From positions 1 through 64,000 of the forward strand of contig JAPSKX010000001.1 in the NCBI GenBank assembly GCA_031181325.1: DNA of 64,000 nucleotides, given 5' to 3'. Numbering within the stretch: position 1 is the stretch's first letter; the number at the start of each line of letters is the position of its first letter. The position numbers were made by a program, and so were the translations under genes. Shown here piece after piece: positions 8,964 through 17,775 of this stretch. Under the pieces are notes generated by a model. It ran no database searches and was not told the DNA's origin. It was given only the letters and a program-made list of their open reading frames with translations. This DNA comes from Paenibacillus sp. Lineage in GTDB: Bacteria > Bacillota > Bacilli > Paenibacillales > YIM-B00363.

Positions 8964-8969
8964 TATACT
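8964..8969 (+). promoter_or_regulatory. Extended -10 promoter element for ssrA
   Basis: TGGTATACT gives an extended -10 (TGnTATACT) about 34 bases upstream of the mature tmRNA 5' end; the -35 region is weak. Confidence 0.55.
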
Positions 8970-9002
8970 TGGGTAGTAACGCCGATTCATTGATTGACGC
9001 TC

Positions 9003-9365
9003 GGGGCCGTTTTTGGATTCGACGGGAATAGTTCGAGCATGAGTAGCGAGTAGCGGGGCCGCGTCCGCTTCATCAACGCTAAAGCCATAATAAATGGCAA
9101 AGCACAACCTTCTTACGCAGCAGCAGCTTAATAACCTGCTCTCGTGCTTCTACCTAGCATCGCCCATGTGCTAGGATAGGGGCTCACCTTTAGTGGGATA
9201 CGCCGGTAGGTCTCCGCCTGGGGTCTACCGGAAGAAGACAATCAGGCTGACCCAACGAGAAGTCGGTTACAGGACGTCTCTCGGGTGACATCAAAGCTGT
9301 AACTACACTCGTAGAAGCTTGTGTGCCGTTATTTTCGGACAGGGGTTCGACTCCCCTCGGCTCCA
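9003..9365 (+). ncRNA. ssrA: Transfer-messenger RNA (tmRNA)
   Basis: The 5' end GGGGCCG pairs with the 3' CGGCTCC to form the acceptor stem. The early segment GTTTTTGGATTCGACGGG and the T-arm GGACAGGGGTTCGACTCCCC are hallmark tmRNA sequences. The tag frame encodes GKAQPSYAAAA and stops at 9129 (TAA TAA). Its small hydrophobic C-terminus is the usual degradation signal; the exact resume codon was not resolved. tmRNA with SmpB rescues ribosomes stalled on broken mRNA, and RNase R degrades the mRNA. The CCA end is not fully encoded. smpB lies 33 kb away rather than next door. Confidence 0.96.
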
Positions 9366-9374
9366 TAGGAATAA

Positions 9375-9412
9375 GCAAGAAAGCCTCGTCCATAGGGCGA
9401 GGCTTTCTTGCG
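9375..9412 (+). terminator. Terminator after ssrA
   Basis: A long perfect hairpin (AAGAAAGCCTCG with CGAGGCTTTCTT) starts ten bases after the tmRNA 3' end and ends in TTTCTTG. Confidence 0.85.
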
Positions 9413-9553
9413 TGTTCGGAAGGGGAGACGGCAATCGACGATCGCGCATGCGCAAGAGGAGGTCGCCGAACCGCCGAACGGGTCGAAGACGTCCGCGGGA
9501 TGCCCGAACGGTTGAACCGATTCGCGGCGCCGCCGCAGCGGACGCTCGGATAA

Positions 9554-10546
9554 TCACGTCGTTGTGCCGCGGACCAGGTCGACGTCGACGATAACGTTGT
9601 TGATTAAGTCCTGATTCGTCCCCTCGATCATCTGAATGACAGTGGAGCACAACATCTTGCCGAGCCGATCGGTCGGTTGGCGGACGGTCGTAATCTTCGG
9701 GTGCTGCAGCATGCGGGTGAAGCTGTGGTAATCGTATCCGACGATCTTCAGACGGTTCGGAACGTCGATGCCATGCTCCGTCGCATACGTGTACAGCGCA
9801 TAAGCCATGAGGTCGTTCGTGCAGAAGACGCCGTCGAACTCGGCCAGTTGGCCGGGCGTCAGCTCGCTGCGGATGAATTCGTAGAAGTAATCGAACGTCA
9901 GCTTGTTCGGAGCTCCCTCGATAATTCGGTAAGGGAGCTTGTGCTTCATACAGGTCAAGGTGAACGCGTCCGTTCGTCGGTTCGCAAGCATGTCGACGGA
10001 CAGCGGCCCGCAGATGTGCAATAATTGCTTGCAGCCGAGCGAGACGAGGTGTTCGGTCGCGAGCTCGCCGCCCTTGAAGTTGTCGCCGCCGATGCACGGA
10101 ATGCTCGCGGAGATGATCCGGTCGAAGGAGACGATCGGGAAGTTCACTTTCATATATTCCTTCACATCGAGCGTATGGCTGCACATGACGATGCCGTCGA
10201 CGCGGTTTTGCCGAAGCATATTAATATAGTTCGCTTCTTTCTCCGGGTTCTCCAACGAATTGCAGAGCAATATTTTGTAATTGCGGTCGTTCGCGTAGCA
10301 TTCGATGGATTGAATCAGGTCGGAGAAGAACGGATGGTTCGAATCCGGCACGATCACGCCGAGGAAGAACGATTGACTTTTCTGCAGCGCGCGGGCGATC
10401 TGATTCGGGTGATAATCGAGCGCGTTCATCGCTTGTTCGACCTTCCGACGCGTATTTTTGCCGATGTAGCCCCGATTGTTGATGACGCGGGAAACGGTGG
10501 TCACGGATACGCCCGCTATTTTCGCGACTTCCTTTATGTTCGTCAT
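9554..10546 (-). CDS. LacI-family transcriptional repressor of the sugar operon
   Basis: A 330-residue LacI/GalR regulator. The N-terminal helix-turn-helix is IKEVAKIAGVSVTTVSRVIN, with a hinge ending in ALDYHPNQIARAL, followed by a periplasmic-binding-like effector domain (FFLGVIVPDSNHPFFSDL, YDYHSFTRMLQHPKITTV). It is divergent from an ABC importer, GH32 and GH13 genes, so it most likely represses them and itself until a sugar or sugar phosphate binds. A LacI-type palindrome (10614-10627) lies in the shared intergenic region and a second cre/LacI-like site overlaps the importer transcription start. The ATG at 10546 is the natural start. Confidence 0.92.
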   Translation of the reverse strand: MTNIKEVAKIAGVSVTTVSRVINNRGYIGKNTRRKVEQAMNALDYHPNQIARALQKSQSFFLGVIVPDSNHPFFSDLIQSIECYANDRNYKILLCNSLENPEKEANYINMLRQNRVDGIVMCSHTLDVKEYMKVNFPIVSFDRIISASIPCIGGDNFKGGELATEHLVSLGCKQLLHICGPLSVDMLANRRTDAFTLTCMKHKLPYRIIEGAPNKLTFDYFYEFIRSELTPGQLAEFDGVFCTNDLMAYALYTYATEHGIDVPNRLKIVGYDYHSFTRMLQHPKITTVRQPTDRLGKMLCSTVIQMIEGTNQDLINNVIVDVDLVRGTTT

Positions 10547-10613
10547 CCCGGCTCCCCTGTTTCCTAATTAGTCGTTGAATTGATTATACACGAAATTATA
10601 TGACGCATTAACA

Positions 10614-10627
10614 TGGTAACGATACCA
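10614..10627. promoter_or_regulatory. LacI-type operator palindrome
   Basis: TGGTAACGATACCA is a pseudo-palindrome with the central CG typical of LacI-family operators. It sits just upstream of a possible -10 (TATAAT on the minus strand at 10583-10588) for the repressor gene. A second palindrome, TCACATGTGA, lies at 10637-10646. Confidence 0.6.
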
Positions 10628-10722
10628 CATATATTGTCACATGTGAACACAGTAAATATAAGGGGTTACAAGCACATCAGTTATAAATAACCAATTGAAT
10701 ATGAACAATAATGTGAAAACGA

Positions 10723-10770
10723 TTGACATAAACCCAGATTTCGAAGTAGAATTCACTGGAAGCGCTTTTA
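10723..10770 (+). promoter_or_regulatory. Sugar-operon promoter with overlapping cre/LacI-like operator
   Basis: TTGACA (10723) and TAGAAT (10747) are spaced by 18 bases. TGGAAGCGCTTTTA at 10757-10770 matches the catabolite-responsive pattern TGnAAnCGnTnnCA at all fixed positions but one and would cover the transcription start. It could serve CcpA, the local LacI protein or both. Confidence 0.55.
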
Positions 10771-10794
10771 GACTAAAGCAGAGGGGTAAGAAAC

Positions 10795-12084
10795 ATGAAG
10801 AAACCTATGTTGGTTTTGGGAGCGTCCGTGCTGACGCTGTCCCTTCTTTCGGCTTGCGGAGGCTCGAACGGCGGCGCCGCATCGGGGAAAACCGAAGTGA
10901 CCGTCTTGTTCGGCAAAGAGGTTATCGCGCAGTTCGAAGGGATGATTAAGCAGTACAATGCGTCGCAGGAAGAAGTCGAAGTGAAGCTGGTTCCGCTCGC
11001 GGGGCAGAACGCTTACGAGAAGATGACGACGCTCTACAACTCGGGCAACGCGCCGACGATCATGTCCATGGGGCAAGAATTCACGTCGTTCCGGGATAAG
11101 CTCCTCGACCTGAGCGCGGAGGAGTGGGTCGGCCGCAGCTCGCCGGGCAGCTTGGACTACGTCACGGCGGACGGCAAAGTGTACGGCATGCCGCTGACGG
11201 TCGAGTCGTTCGGCTTGATCTACAACAAAGCCGTCCTCGACGAAGCGTTCGGCGGCGGCTTCGATCCGTCGACGATCACGACGCGCGATGCGCTGAAGGA
11301 TGCGTTCGACAAGGTCGCGACGCTCGAGAGCACGGACGGCGCCGTTCACGTCTCGCCGATGGACTGGTCGCTCGGCGCGCATCTGACGAACATCTTCTTC
11401 ACGGCGCAAGCGGAGACGACGGAAGCGCGTCACCAGTTCATGGCCGACATGAAGGCCGGCACGGTAGGGCTTGCGGACAACGCCGTATACAACGGTTGGC
11501 TCGACACCGTCGACTTGATGCTCGAATACAACTCGGATAAAGCCGCGCCGCTCGCGCCGTTGTACGACGACGGCCCGCTGAAGCTCGCGGACGGCAAGGT
11601 CGGCATGTGGTTCATGGGCAACTGGTCGTACCCGCAGCTCGCGGAGATCGATCCGGACGCCGAATTCGGCTTCCTGCCGGTGCCGATCAGCAACGATCCG
11701 GCGACATACGGCAACACGCAGCTTTCCGTCGGCGTGCCTTCCTACTGGACGATCGACGCTTCGCAGTCGACGCCGGAGGAGCAGCAAGGGGCGAAAGACT
11801 TCTTGAACTGGATGATCACGTCCCCGGAAGGGCAAGAAGGGTATGTCAACAGCTTGAACTTCATCCCGGTATTCGACAACTTCGCGGCGCAGCCGGAAGA
11901 CCCGCTGTCCGCTTCGATCATGGATTACATGAGCCGCGGCAAGACGCTGGAGTGGATGAACACCTATTATCCGGCCGAGGCGTTCCCGGCGATGGGCGCT
12001 TCGCTGCAGAAGTACCTTGGCGGGCAAATCGACCGCGCAGGATTGACCCAAGAGATCGAGGATTACTGGAAGACGGCAAAGTAA
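10795..12084 (+). CDS. Sugar ABC transporter substrate-binding lipoprotein
   Basis: A 429-residue family-1 extracellular solute-binding protein. The signal peptide ends in the lipobox LLSACG, and the mature part has the MalE-like fold with VTVLFGKEVIAQFEGMIKQY at the start and the family segment TLYNSGNAPTIMSMG. It captures an oligosaccharide outside the cell and delivers it to the two permeases encoded next. GGGGTAAGAAAC provides the ribosome binding site. A strong hairpin without a T-run follows the gene, which would favour higher amounts of binding protein than permease. The substrate is inferred from the downstream GH32/GH13 enzymes: sucrose or short fructans. Confidence 0.9.
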   Translation: MKKPMLVLGASVLTLSLLSACGGSNGGAASGKTEVTVLFGKEVIAQFEGMIKQYNASQEEVEVKLVPLAGQNAYEKMTTLYNSGNAPTIMSMGQEFTSFRDKLLDLSAEEWVGRSSPGSLDYVTADGKVYGMPLTVESFGLIYNKAVLDEAFGGGFDPSTITTRDALKDAFDKVATLESTDGAVHVSPMDWSLGAHLTNIFFTAQAETTEARHQFMADMKAGTVGLADNAVYNGWLDTVDLMLEYNSDKAAPLAPLYDDGPLKLADGKVGMWFMGNWSYPQLAEIDPDAEFGFLPVPISNDPATYGNTQLSVGVPSYWTIDASQSTPEEQQGAKDFLNWMITSPEGQEGYVNSLNFIPVFDNFAAQPEDPLSASIMDYMSRGKTLEWMNTYYPAEAFPAMGASLQKYLGGQIDRAGLTQEIEDYWKTAK

Positions 12085-12107
12085 TTACAAATCCGGGCGC
12101 ATACCAC

Positions 12108-12132
12108 GGGATAAGCCTTCGCGGCTTATCCC
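12108..12132 (+). promoter_or_regulatory. Intercistronic hairpin between binding protein and permease genes
   Basis: GGGATAAGCC and GGCTTATCCC arms with a five-base loop and no following T tract. It is more likely an mRNA-stabilising or attenuating hairpin than a full terminator. Confidence 0.7.
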
Positions 12133-12159
12133 TCCGCGTCCTTATCCGGAGGAACGAGA

Positions 12160-13044
12160 ATGTATAACGAAAAGACGGCAGCCGCGCGCTTCCGGTCGTT
12201 CGCCACCTTCGCATTGCTGCCCCTGCTGGTGTTTGGAACGGTCATGCTCGTCCCCTTCGTCGTCGGGATCTTCATGACGTTCACCGACTGGACGGGGGCG
12301 GCGGCCGGGTTCGAATGGCAAGGCATCGCGAATTATGCGTCCGCATTGACCGATCCGTTGTTCTGGAGCTCCATGGGCGTGACGTTGAAATACGTATTTT
12401 TCTCCGTCGCGCTTACGAATGCGTTAGCGTTCGTCCTCGCCTTGCTGGTGACGGGCGGGATGCGCGGGCAGAACTTCTTCCGCACGGGCTTCTTTACTCC
12501 GAATCTCATCGGGGGCATTATTCTCGGGTTTATTTGGCAATTTATGTTTACCCGCGTCCTCGTGCATGTCGGAGAGGCGTTGGGATGGGAGCTGCTCTCT
12601 ACGTCTTGGCTCGGCGATCCGCAGCATGCCTTCTGGGCGCTCGTCATCGTCGGCGTATGGCAGAATGCCGGTTATATGATGCTGATCTATATCGCGGGCC
12701 TCGCGGGCATCTCCGAATCGCTCACCGAGGCGGCGAACCTCGACGGCGCGAACTACTTGCAGCAGCTTTGGAAAATTAAACTGCCGCTCATGGTTCCGGC
12801 GTTCACGATCAGCTTGTTCCTGACGCTGCAACGGAGCTTCCTCGTGTACGACACGAACTTGTCGCTTACGCGCGGCGGTCCGTATCGGTCGACCGAGCTC
12901 GTCGCGATGCACGTATATAACGAAGCGTTCTTGTATCAAAACTTCGGCTCCGGCCAAGCGAAAGCGATCATCTTGTTCGCGATCGTCGCCGCGATCGTGC
13001 TCGTTCAGGTCGGCGTGATGAAGAAAGTCGAGGTGGAATCGTAA
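12160..13044 (+). CDS. Sugar ABC transporter permease (MalF/UgpA type)
   Basis: A 294-residue membrane protein with six predicted hydrophobic segments. It carries the EAA loop (SLTEAANLDGANYLQQLWKI) that docks the ATPase, and the end VAMHVYNEAFLYQNFG is typical of the first permease of such pairs. GGAGG lies nine bases before the ATG. The stop overlaps the next start (TAATG). The operon encodes no ATPase, so a shared MsmX-type ATPase elsewhere must power it. Confidence 0.92.
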   Translation: MYNEKTAAARFRSFATFALLPLLVFGTVMLVPFVVGIFMTFTDWTGAAAGFEWQGIANYASALTDPLFWSSMGVTLKYVFFSVALTNALAFVLALLVTGGMRGQNFFRTGFFTPNLIGGIILGFIWQFMFTRVLVHVGEALGWELLSTSWLGDPQHAFWALVIVGVWQNAGYMMLIYIAGLAGISESLTEAANLDGANYLQQLWKIKLPLMVPAFTISLFLTLQRSFLVYDTNLSLTRGGPYRSTELVAMHVYNEAFLYQNFGSGQAKAIILFAIVAAIVLVQVGVMKKVEVES

Positions 13045-13871
13045 TGGCGCTGCGCAATAAGCTCCGCAAGGGACTGCTGTTCGTCGTGACGCTTCTTCTG
13101 CTCGCGGCCTTCATCGTCCCGCTCGTCATGATCGTGATTAACTCGTTCAAGGAGCGTCTGGACGTCGTTCGCAACCCGTTCGCGCTGCCGAAGACGTTCT
13201 CCTGGGACAACTATGTCGAAGCTTACCAAACGATGAATTACTCGCACGCGTTGATGAATTCCTTGCTTGTCACGATCTTTTCCGTCTTGTTGATCGTCGC
13301 GTTTTCCGCTATGTTGGCGTATTATCTGGTTCGCTGGAAAAGCAAGCTCAACAACGTCATTCTTATGATGCTTGTCGCTTCGATGATTATTCCGTTCCAA
13401 GCGTTAATGATCCCGTTCGTCTCGATTTACGGCAACTTGGGGTTCTTGAATAGCAAATTCGCGCTTATGTATTTCTATCTGGGCTTCGGCTTAGGCCTCG
13501 CGACGTTCATGTATCACGGCTTCGTGAAGGGCGTGCCGAAGGAGCTCGAGGAAGCGGCGATGATCGACGGGGCTTCGCGCCTGCGGGTGTTCGCCCAAGT
13601 CGTCTTCCCGATCTTGAAGCCCATTACGACGACGATCGTCATCTTGGACGTACTCTGGATATGGAACGACTTCTTGCTGCCGTCTCTGGTGCTCGTCGCG
13701 GACGACGCCCGGACGCTGCCGTTGTCCACGTTCTATTTCTTCGGTCAGTATACGTCCAATTACAATACGGCCATGGCCGGTCTCGTGTTATCGATCGCGC
13801 CGGTGCTGCTGTTCTACTTGGTCATGCAAAAGCAAATCATTCAAGGCGTCACGGAAGGCGCCGTCAAGTAA
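13044..13871 (+). CDS. Sugar ABC transporter permease (MalG type)
   Basis: A 275-residue inner-membrane permease, second of the pair, with six hydrophobic segments and the EAA motif (KELEEAAMIDGASRLRVFAQ). The C-terminal MQKQIIQGVTEGAVK is the classic ending of the MalG family. The start codon shares a base with the preceding stop, indicating coupled translation. With the upstream permease it forms the channel for the imported oligosaccharide. Confidence 0.93.
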   Translation: MALRNKLRKGLLFVVTLLLLAAFIVPLVMIVINSFKERLDVVRNPFALPKTFSWDNYVEAYQTMNYSHALMNSLLVTIFSVLLIVAFSAMLAYYLVRWKSKLNNVILMMLVASMIIPFQALMIPFVSIYGNLGFLNSKFALMYFYLGFGLGLATFMYHGFVKGVPKELEEAAMIDGASRLRVFAQVVFPILKPITTTIVILDVLWIWNDFLLPSLVLVADDARTLPLSTFYFFGQYTSNYNTAMAGLVLSIAPVLLFYLVMQKQIIQGVTEGAVK

Positions 13872-13892
13872 TCGATCCGCGAGGTGGCATAT

Positions 13893-15389
13893 ATGGAACG
13901 ACATCAAGAGGCGATTCGCAAAGCGGAACGGGCGGTCGAGCAAGCGCGCATCGAGGTCGAGAAGGACGTGTGGCGGCTTCGATACCACTTGGCGCCGCGA
14001 GCCGGATGGATGAACGACCCGAACGGGTTTTGCTTCTATCGGGGCGAATATCATCTGTTCTACCAGCACCACCCTTACTCGGCGCAATGGGACGATATGC
14101 ACTGGGGGCACGCGAAGAGCGCCGACCTCGGGAATTGGGAACACTTGCCGATCGCGCTCGCGCCGTCGGAGGCGTACGATCGGGACGGCTGCTTCTCCGG
14201 CAGCGCCTTCGAGAAGGACGGGAGGCTGTACCTCATGTACACGGGGCATACGTGGACGGGGCCGGACCGCGACGTCGATCTAGCGCAGGTGCAATGCTTG
14301 GCCGCCAGCGAGGACGGCGTCCGCTTCGAGAAGCTGCCGGGCAATCCGGTCATCGCGAAGGCGCCGGACGGGGACATTCACCCGAATCACTTCCGCGACC
14401 CGAAGGTATGGCAGGAAGGCGAATGGTACTACTGCGTCCTAGGCAACAAGACGAAGGACAACATCGGCCAGATGCTGTTGTTCCGGTCCAAGGACCTGAC
14501 GGCCTGGGAATTCGTCGGGGTCTCCGCGACGGACGACAAGGACGGGGCCTTCATGTGGGAGTGTCCCGATCTGTTCCGGCTCGGCGATCGCGACGTGCTC
14601 GTGGTCTCCCCGCAGGGCATGAAGCCGGAGGGCGACCGATTCCATAACCTGCATCAGTCCGGTTATATGATCGGCCGCCTGGACCGCGATACGGGAGCGT
14701 TCGAGCATGAGCCGTTCGAGATGCTCGATTACGGATTCGATTTCTACGCGCCGCAGACGACGACGGACGCGCAAGGCCGTCGCGTGCTCATCGCATGGAT
14801 GGCGATGTGGGAGAACGAGATGCCGGAGCAGCGCCGGGGCTGGGCGGGCGCGATGACGCTGCCGCGCGAGCTTCGGCTCGAAGACGGTCGTATCGTCAGC
14901 CGTCCGCTTCCGGAATTGGCCGCGCTTCGCGGCGCGAAGACCGCGTACGAGGGCATCGCCTTCGACGGCGCGTTGTCGCTGCCCGGCGTCGAAGGCGACA
15001 GCTACGAGCTCGAGCTCGAGCTCGACGTGGCTCAGGCCGAGACGGCCGGCATTCGGCTGCGGACGAGCGCGTCCGGCGACGAAGAGACGGTGCTGTCGTG
15101 GAATCGCGCCGAAGGAAAGCTGACGCTCGACCGGAGCCGCTCGGGGCAAGGGCCGGGCGGGGTCCGGAAGGCGCCGATGGCGCTCGACGAGGGGCGGCTC
15201 CGTCTGCGCCTGTTCGTCGACCGCTCCTCGGTCGAAGCGTTCGTCGGGGACGGCGACAAGGTCATGACGGCGCGGATTTATCCGGATCCGAACTCGACGG
15301 GCGTTCGCTTGTTCTCGGACGGACCGGCGACGCTCGTGCGTCTGAGCCACTGGCCGATGCAAGGCATGAAGGAGCCGGTCCGCTCATGA
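13893..15389 (+). CDS. GH32 beta-fructofuranosidase / sucrose-6-phosphate hydrolase family
   Basis: A 498-residue cytoplasmic enzyme without a signal peptide. The GH32 five-bladed propeller motifs are present: WMNDPNG with the nucleophile Asp (~residue 41), FRDPKV with the transition-state Asp (~168) and WECPDLF with the acid/base Glu (~223). A C-terminal beta-sandwich includes VDRSSVEAFVGDG. It cleaves terminal beta-fructosyl bonds of sucrose, raffinose or short fructans. The ATG at 13893 follows GAGGTGG; an in-frame GTG nine bases earlier is part of that site. Because import is by ABC transporter and not PTS, an unphosphorylated substrate is more likely than sucrose-6-phosphate. The next gene overlaps its stop. 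Confidence 0.93.
   Translation: MERHQEAIRKAERAVEQARIEVEKDVWRLRYHLAPRAGWMNDPNGFCFYRGEYHLFYQHHPYSAQWDDMHWGHAKSADLGNWEHLPIALAPSEAYDRDGCFSGSAFEKDGRLYLMYTGHTWTGPDRDVDLAQVQCLAASEDGVRFEKLPGNPVIAKAPDGDIHPNHFRDPKVWQEGEWYYCVLGNKTKDNIGQMLLFRSKDLTAWEFVGVSATDDKDGAFMWECPDLFRLGDRDVLVVSPQGMKPEGDRFHNLHQSGYMIGRLDRDTGAFEHEPFEMLDYGFDFYAPQTTTDAQGRRVLIAWMAMWENEMPEQRRGWAGAMTLPRELRLEDGRIVSRPLPELAALRGAKTAYEGIAFDGALSLPGVEGDSYELELELDVAQAETAGIRLRTSASGDEETVLSWNRAEGKLTLDRSRSGQGPGGVRKAPMALDEGRLRLRLFVDRSSVEAFVGDGDKVMTARIYPDPNSTGVRLFSDGPATLVRLSHWPMQGMKEPVRS
15006..15023 (+). repeat. GAGCTC x3 hexamer repeat inside the GH32 gene
   Basis: Three perfect copies of GAGCTC encode an alternating Glu-Leu stretch in the beta-sandwich domain. 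A similar GACCTC x3 run (16244-16261) encodes Asp-Leu repeats in the GH13 gene. Both keep the frame. Confidence 0.7.
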
Positions 15390-17050
15390 CGCGCGAACCG
15401 TGGTGGAAGGAAAGCGTCGTGTACCAAATATACCCCCGCAGCTTCCAAGACTCGAACGGAGACGGCGTCGGCGACTTGCGCGGGGTCATCGATCGACTCG
15501 ATTACTTGCAGGAGCTCGGGATTGACGTCGTCTGGATTTGCCCGGTGTACGATTCGCCGAACGACGACAACGGGTACGACATTCGCGATTACGAGGACAT
15601 CTTGGGCGAATTCGGCACGATGGCGGACATGGACGAGCTGCTCGCGAAGGCGAAGGAGCGGGGCATCCGCATCGTGATGGATCTGGTCGCCAACCATACG
15701 TCCGACGAGCACGCATGGTTCGTCGAATCTCGCAGCTCGGTCGACAGCCCGAAACGGGATTGGTATATTTGGAAGCCGGGGAAGGACGGGCGCGAGCCGA
15801 CGAACTGGGAGTCCGTCTTCGGCGGCTCCGTCTGGGAATACGATGCGGCGAGCGGGGAGTATTATTTCCATGCGTTTTCCAAGAAACAGCCCGACTTGAA
15901 CTGGGAAAATCCCGAGGTGCGGCAAGCGATCTATCGCATGATGGAGCGGTGGATCGACCGGGGCGTCGCCGGCTTCCGCGTCGATGCGATTACCTTCATT
16001 AAGAAGGATCAGGCTTACCCGGAGCTTCCGGCGCCGGAGGGGCGGTCGCTCGCTCCTCTGGAGGGAGGCAGCTTAAATCAGCCCGGCATACTCGACTTCT
16101 TGCGCGAGATGAAGCGGGAGGTGCTGGCGCCTCGAGACGTCGTGACGGTCGCGGAAGCGCCGGGGGTGCCCGTCGATCAGGTGCGCGAGTACCTGGACGA
16201 GCGGGACGGCGTGTTCTCGATGCTGTTCCAATTCGAACACGTCGACCTCGACCTCGACCTCGACCCGCGGGCGAAGGCAGTATATCGTCCGTGGAAGCTG
16301 ACGGATTTCAAGGAGAAGCTGGACAAGTGGCAGCGCGAAACCGGGAAATACGGCTGGCTGGCGTTGTATATGGAAAATCACGACCACGTCCGCTCCGTCT
16401 CCAAGTTCGGCGACGACGGGGCGTATCGCGCGCGGTCGGCGCAGATGCTTGCGGCGTACTACTTCCTGATGCGAGGGACGCCGTTCATCTATCAGGGGCA
16501 AGAGATCGGCATGACGAACGCGCCGTTCGAGACGATCGACGAATACGACGATATCCAAAGCCGGCAGATCTATCGCGAGGAGCTGGCGCGAGGCCGTTCG
16601 GAGCGGGACGTGCTGGCCTACTTGGGCAAGCGGAGCCGCGATCACGGGCGGACGCCGATGCAGTGGAACGACGGCCCCTCCGCCGGATTCACGACGGGAA
16701 AGCCGTGGCTGAAGGTGAATCCGAATTACCCGGCGATCAATGTAGAGCGGGAGAAGAACGATCCGGATTCGGTGTTCCACTTCTATCGCCGATTGATTCG
16801 GCTGCGTCGATCGCATCCGGCGCTCGTGCACGGCGACTATCGGCCGATCCACGAGTCGTCCGAATCGATCGGCGGCTACGAGCGGACGCACGGCGGCGAG
16901 CGGTGGACGGTGCTGTGCAACTTCACGGACCGGACCGTATCCGTCGAGCGGCCGAACGACGCGGAGCTTCGCCTTACGAACGTCGCGGAAGGGCGCCTGC
17001 CGGGCGCGCTGTCGCCTTATGAGACGGCGGTGTATCGAAGTAAAAAGTAA
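15386..17050 (+). CDS. GH13 alpha-glucosidase (oligo-1,6-glucosidase type)
   Basis: A 554-residue cytoplasmic GH13 enzyme beginning EPWWKESVVYQIYPRSFQD. It shows region I (MDLVANHTSDEH), region II with nucleophile Asp (GFRVDAI, ~residue 199), region III Glu (VAEAPG, ~257) and region IV (ENHDHVRSVSKFGD). GH13 members of this type cut alpha-1,4 or alpha-1,6 glucosidic bonds, and some act on sucrose, isomaltulose or trehalose-6-phosphate. The NHDH variant of the usual NHDxPR could tune specificity. ATGA overlap with the GH32 gene means the two enzymes are made together, so together they probably degrade a mixed glucosyl-fructosyl oligosaccharide. Confidence 0.92.
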   Translation: MTREPWWKESVVYQIYPRSFQDSNGDGVGDLRGVIDRLDYLQELGIDVVWICPVYDSPNDDNGYDIRDYEDILGEFGTMADMDELLAKAKERGIRIVMDLVANHTSDEHAWFVESRSSVDSPKRDWYIWKPGKDGREPTNWESVFGGSVWEYDAASGEYYFHAFSKKQPDLNWENPEVRQAIYRMMERWIDRGVAGFRVDAITFIKKDQAYPELPAPEGRSLAPLEGGSLNQPGILDFLREMKREVLAPRDVVTVAEAPGVPVDQVREYLDERDGVFSMLFQFEHVDLDLDLDPRAKAVYRPWKLTDFKEKLDKWQRETGKYGWLALYMENHDHVRSVSKFGDDGAYRARSAQMLAAYYFLMRGTPFIYQGQEIGMTNAPFETIDEYDDIQSRQIYREELARGRSERDVLAYLGKRSRDHGRTPMQWNDGPSAGFTTGKPWLKVNPNYPAINVEREKNDPDSVFHFYRRLIRLRRSHPALVHGDYRPIHESSESIGGYERTHGGERWTVLCNFTDRTVSVERPNDAELRLTNVAEGRLPGALSPYETAVYRSKK

Positions 17051-17106
17051 GTCCGACCTACGGGGACTGCGGTAAGCTTCCATCGAGGCGAAGATTCATA
17101 TCTTTC

Positions 17107-17136
17107 GGGACGTCCGATCAGGGCGTCCTTTTCTGT
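17107..17136 (+). terminator. Terminator after the sugar operon
   Basis: GGACG-TCC pairs with GG-G-CGTCC around a GATCA loop, followed by TTTTCTGTTCTT. Confidence 0.7.
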
Positions 17137-17273
17137 TCTTGGAACGGTGTGTATTCTTTATGAACGATTGCGAACAGACGTTGTTACTCGAGACGGGTTC
17201 GAGTACATTCTAATAGACGCAAGCTATCGCAATGTTACGTAAGTACTTACTGAACGTGTGAGGAGGGAATGCG

Positions 17274-17696
17274 ATGATCCATGGACTTGCTTGGGCGGTG
17301 GCCGGCATCTTGATGTTGCTGAGCGCCGTTCATTGGTATTGGACGGCGGGCGGAAGAAGAGGAGCTCGCGCGGCGGTCCCAAGCGACGGATCGAAGCTGT
17401 TATTTCGCCCCTCGGCGTTCGCGACGGGGATCGTAGCGGGGTTGTTGAGTTTGGCGGCATGGTTCGTGCTGGAGCTCGGAGGCGCGGTACAGCCTCTGCT
17501 TTACCCGAATTGGGCGCTATCGTACGGCGGATGGGCGTTATCCGCAATATTTCTTTTGCGAGCGATCGGCGATTTGCGGTGGGTAGGTTTCTTTAAAAGG
17601 CGGAAAGGCACTTTATTCGCGATATGGGATACGATGCTGTATTCTCCGTTATGCCTTCTCATCGGATTCGGGATGATGGCGATCGCGCGGGCGTAA
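17274..17696 (+). CDS. DUF3995 family membrane protein
   Basis: A 140-residue protein with four hydrophobic segments. The spaced motifs AVHWYWTAGG, LYPNWALSYGGWAL and LRAIGDLRWVGFFKR are typical of the DUF3995 family of small integral membrane proteins. The ribosome binding site is GAGGAGGG before the ATG. The gene stands alone between the sugar operon and a small DNA-binding-like gene. Function unknown. Confidence 0.8.
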   Translation: MIHGLAWAVAGILMLLSAVHWYWTAGGRRGARAAVPSDGSKLLFRPSAFATGIVAGLLSLAAWFVLELGGAVQPLLYPNWALSYGGWALSAIFLLRAIGDLRWVGFFKRRKGTLFAIWDTMLYSPLCLLIGFGMMAIARA

Positions 17697-17775
17697 TGGC
17701 GTATTGTCATTCGGACATAAGCGCGTGTTATACTTACCTTGTTCCGAACGAGCAGGAACCAGAGAGGCTGTCTAC

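Noticed and set aside
9003-9365. Possible genomic-island attachment at the ssrA 3' end
   Set aside because: tmRNA genes are common integration sites, but I found no duplicated 3' end and no integrase gene in the window.
10768-12051. A 427-codon minus-strand open frame over the binding-protein gene
   Set aside because: The plus strand encodes a clear lipoprotein with motifs; the antisense frame has none.
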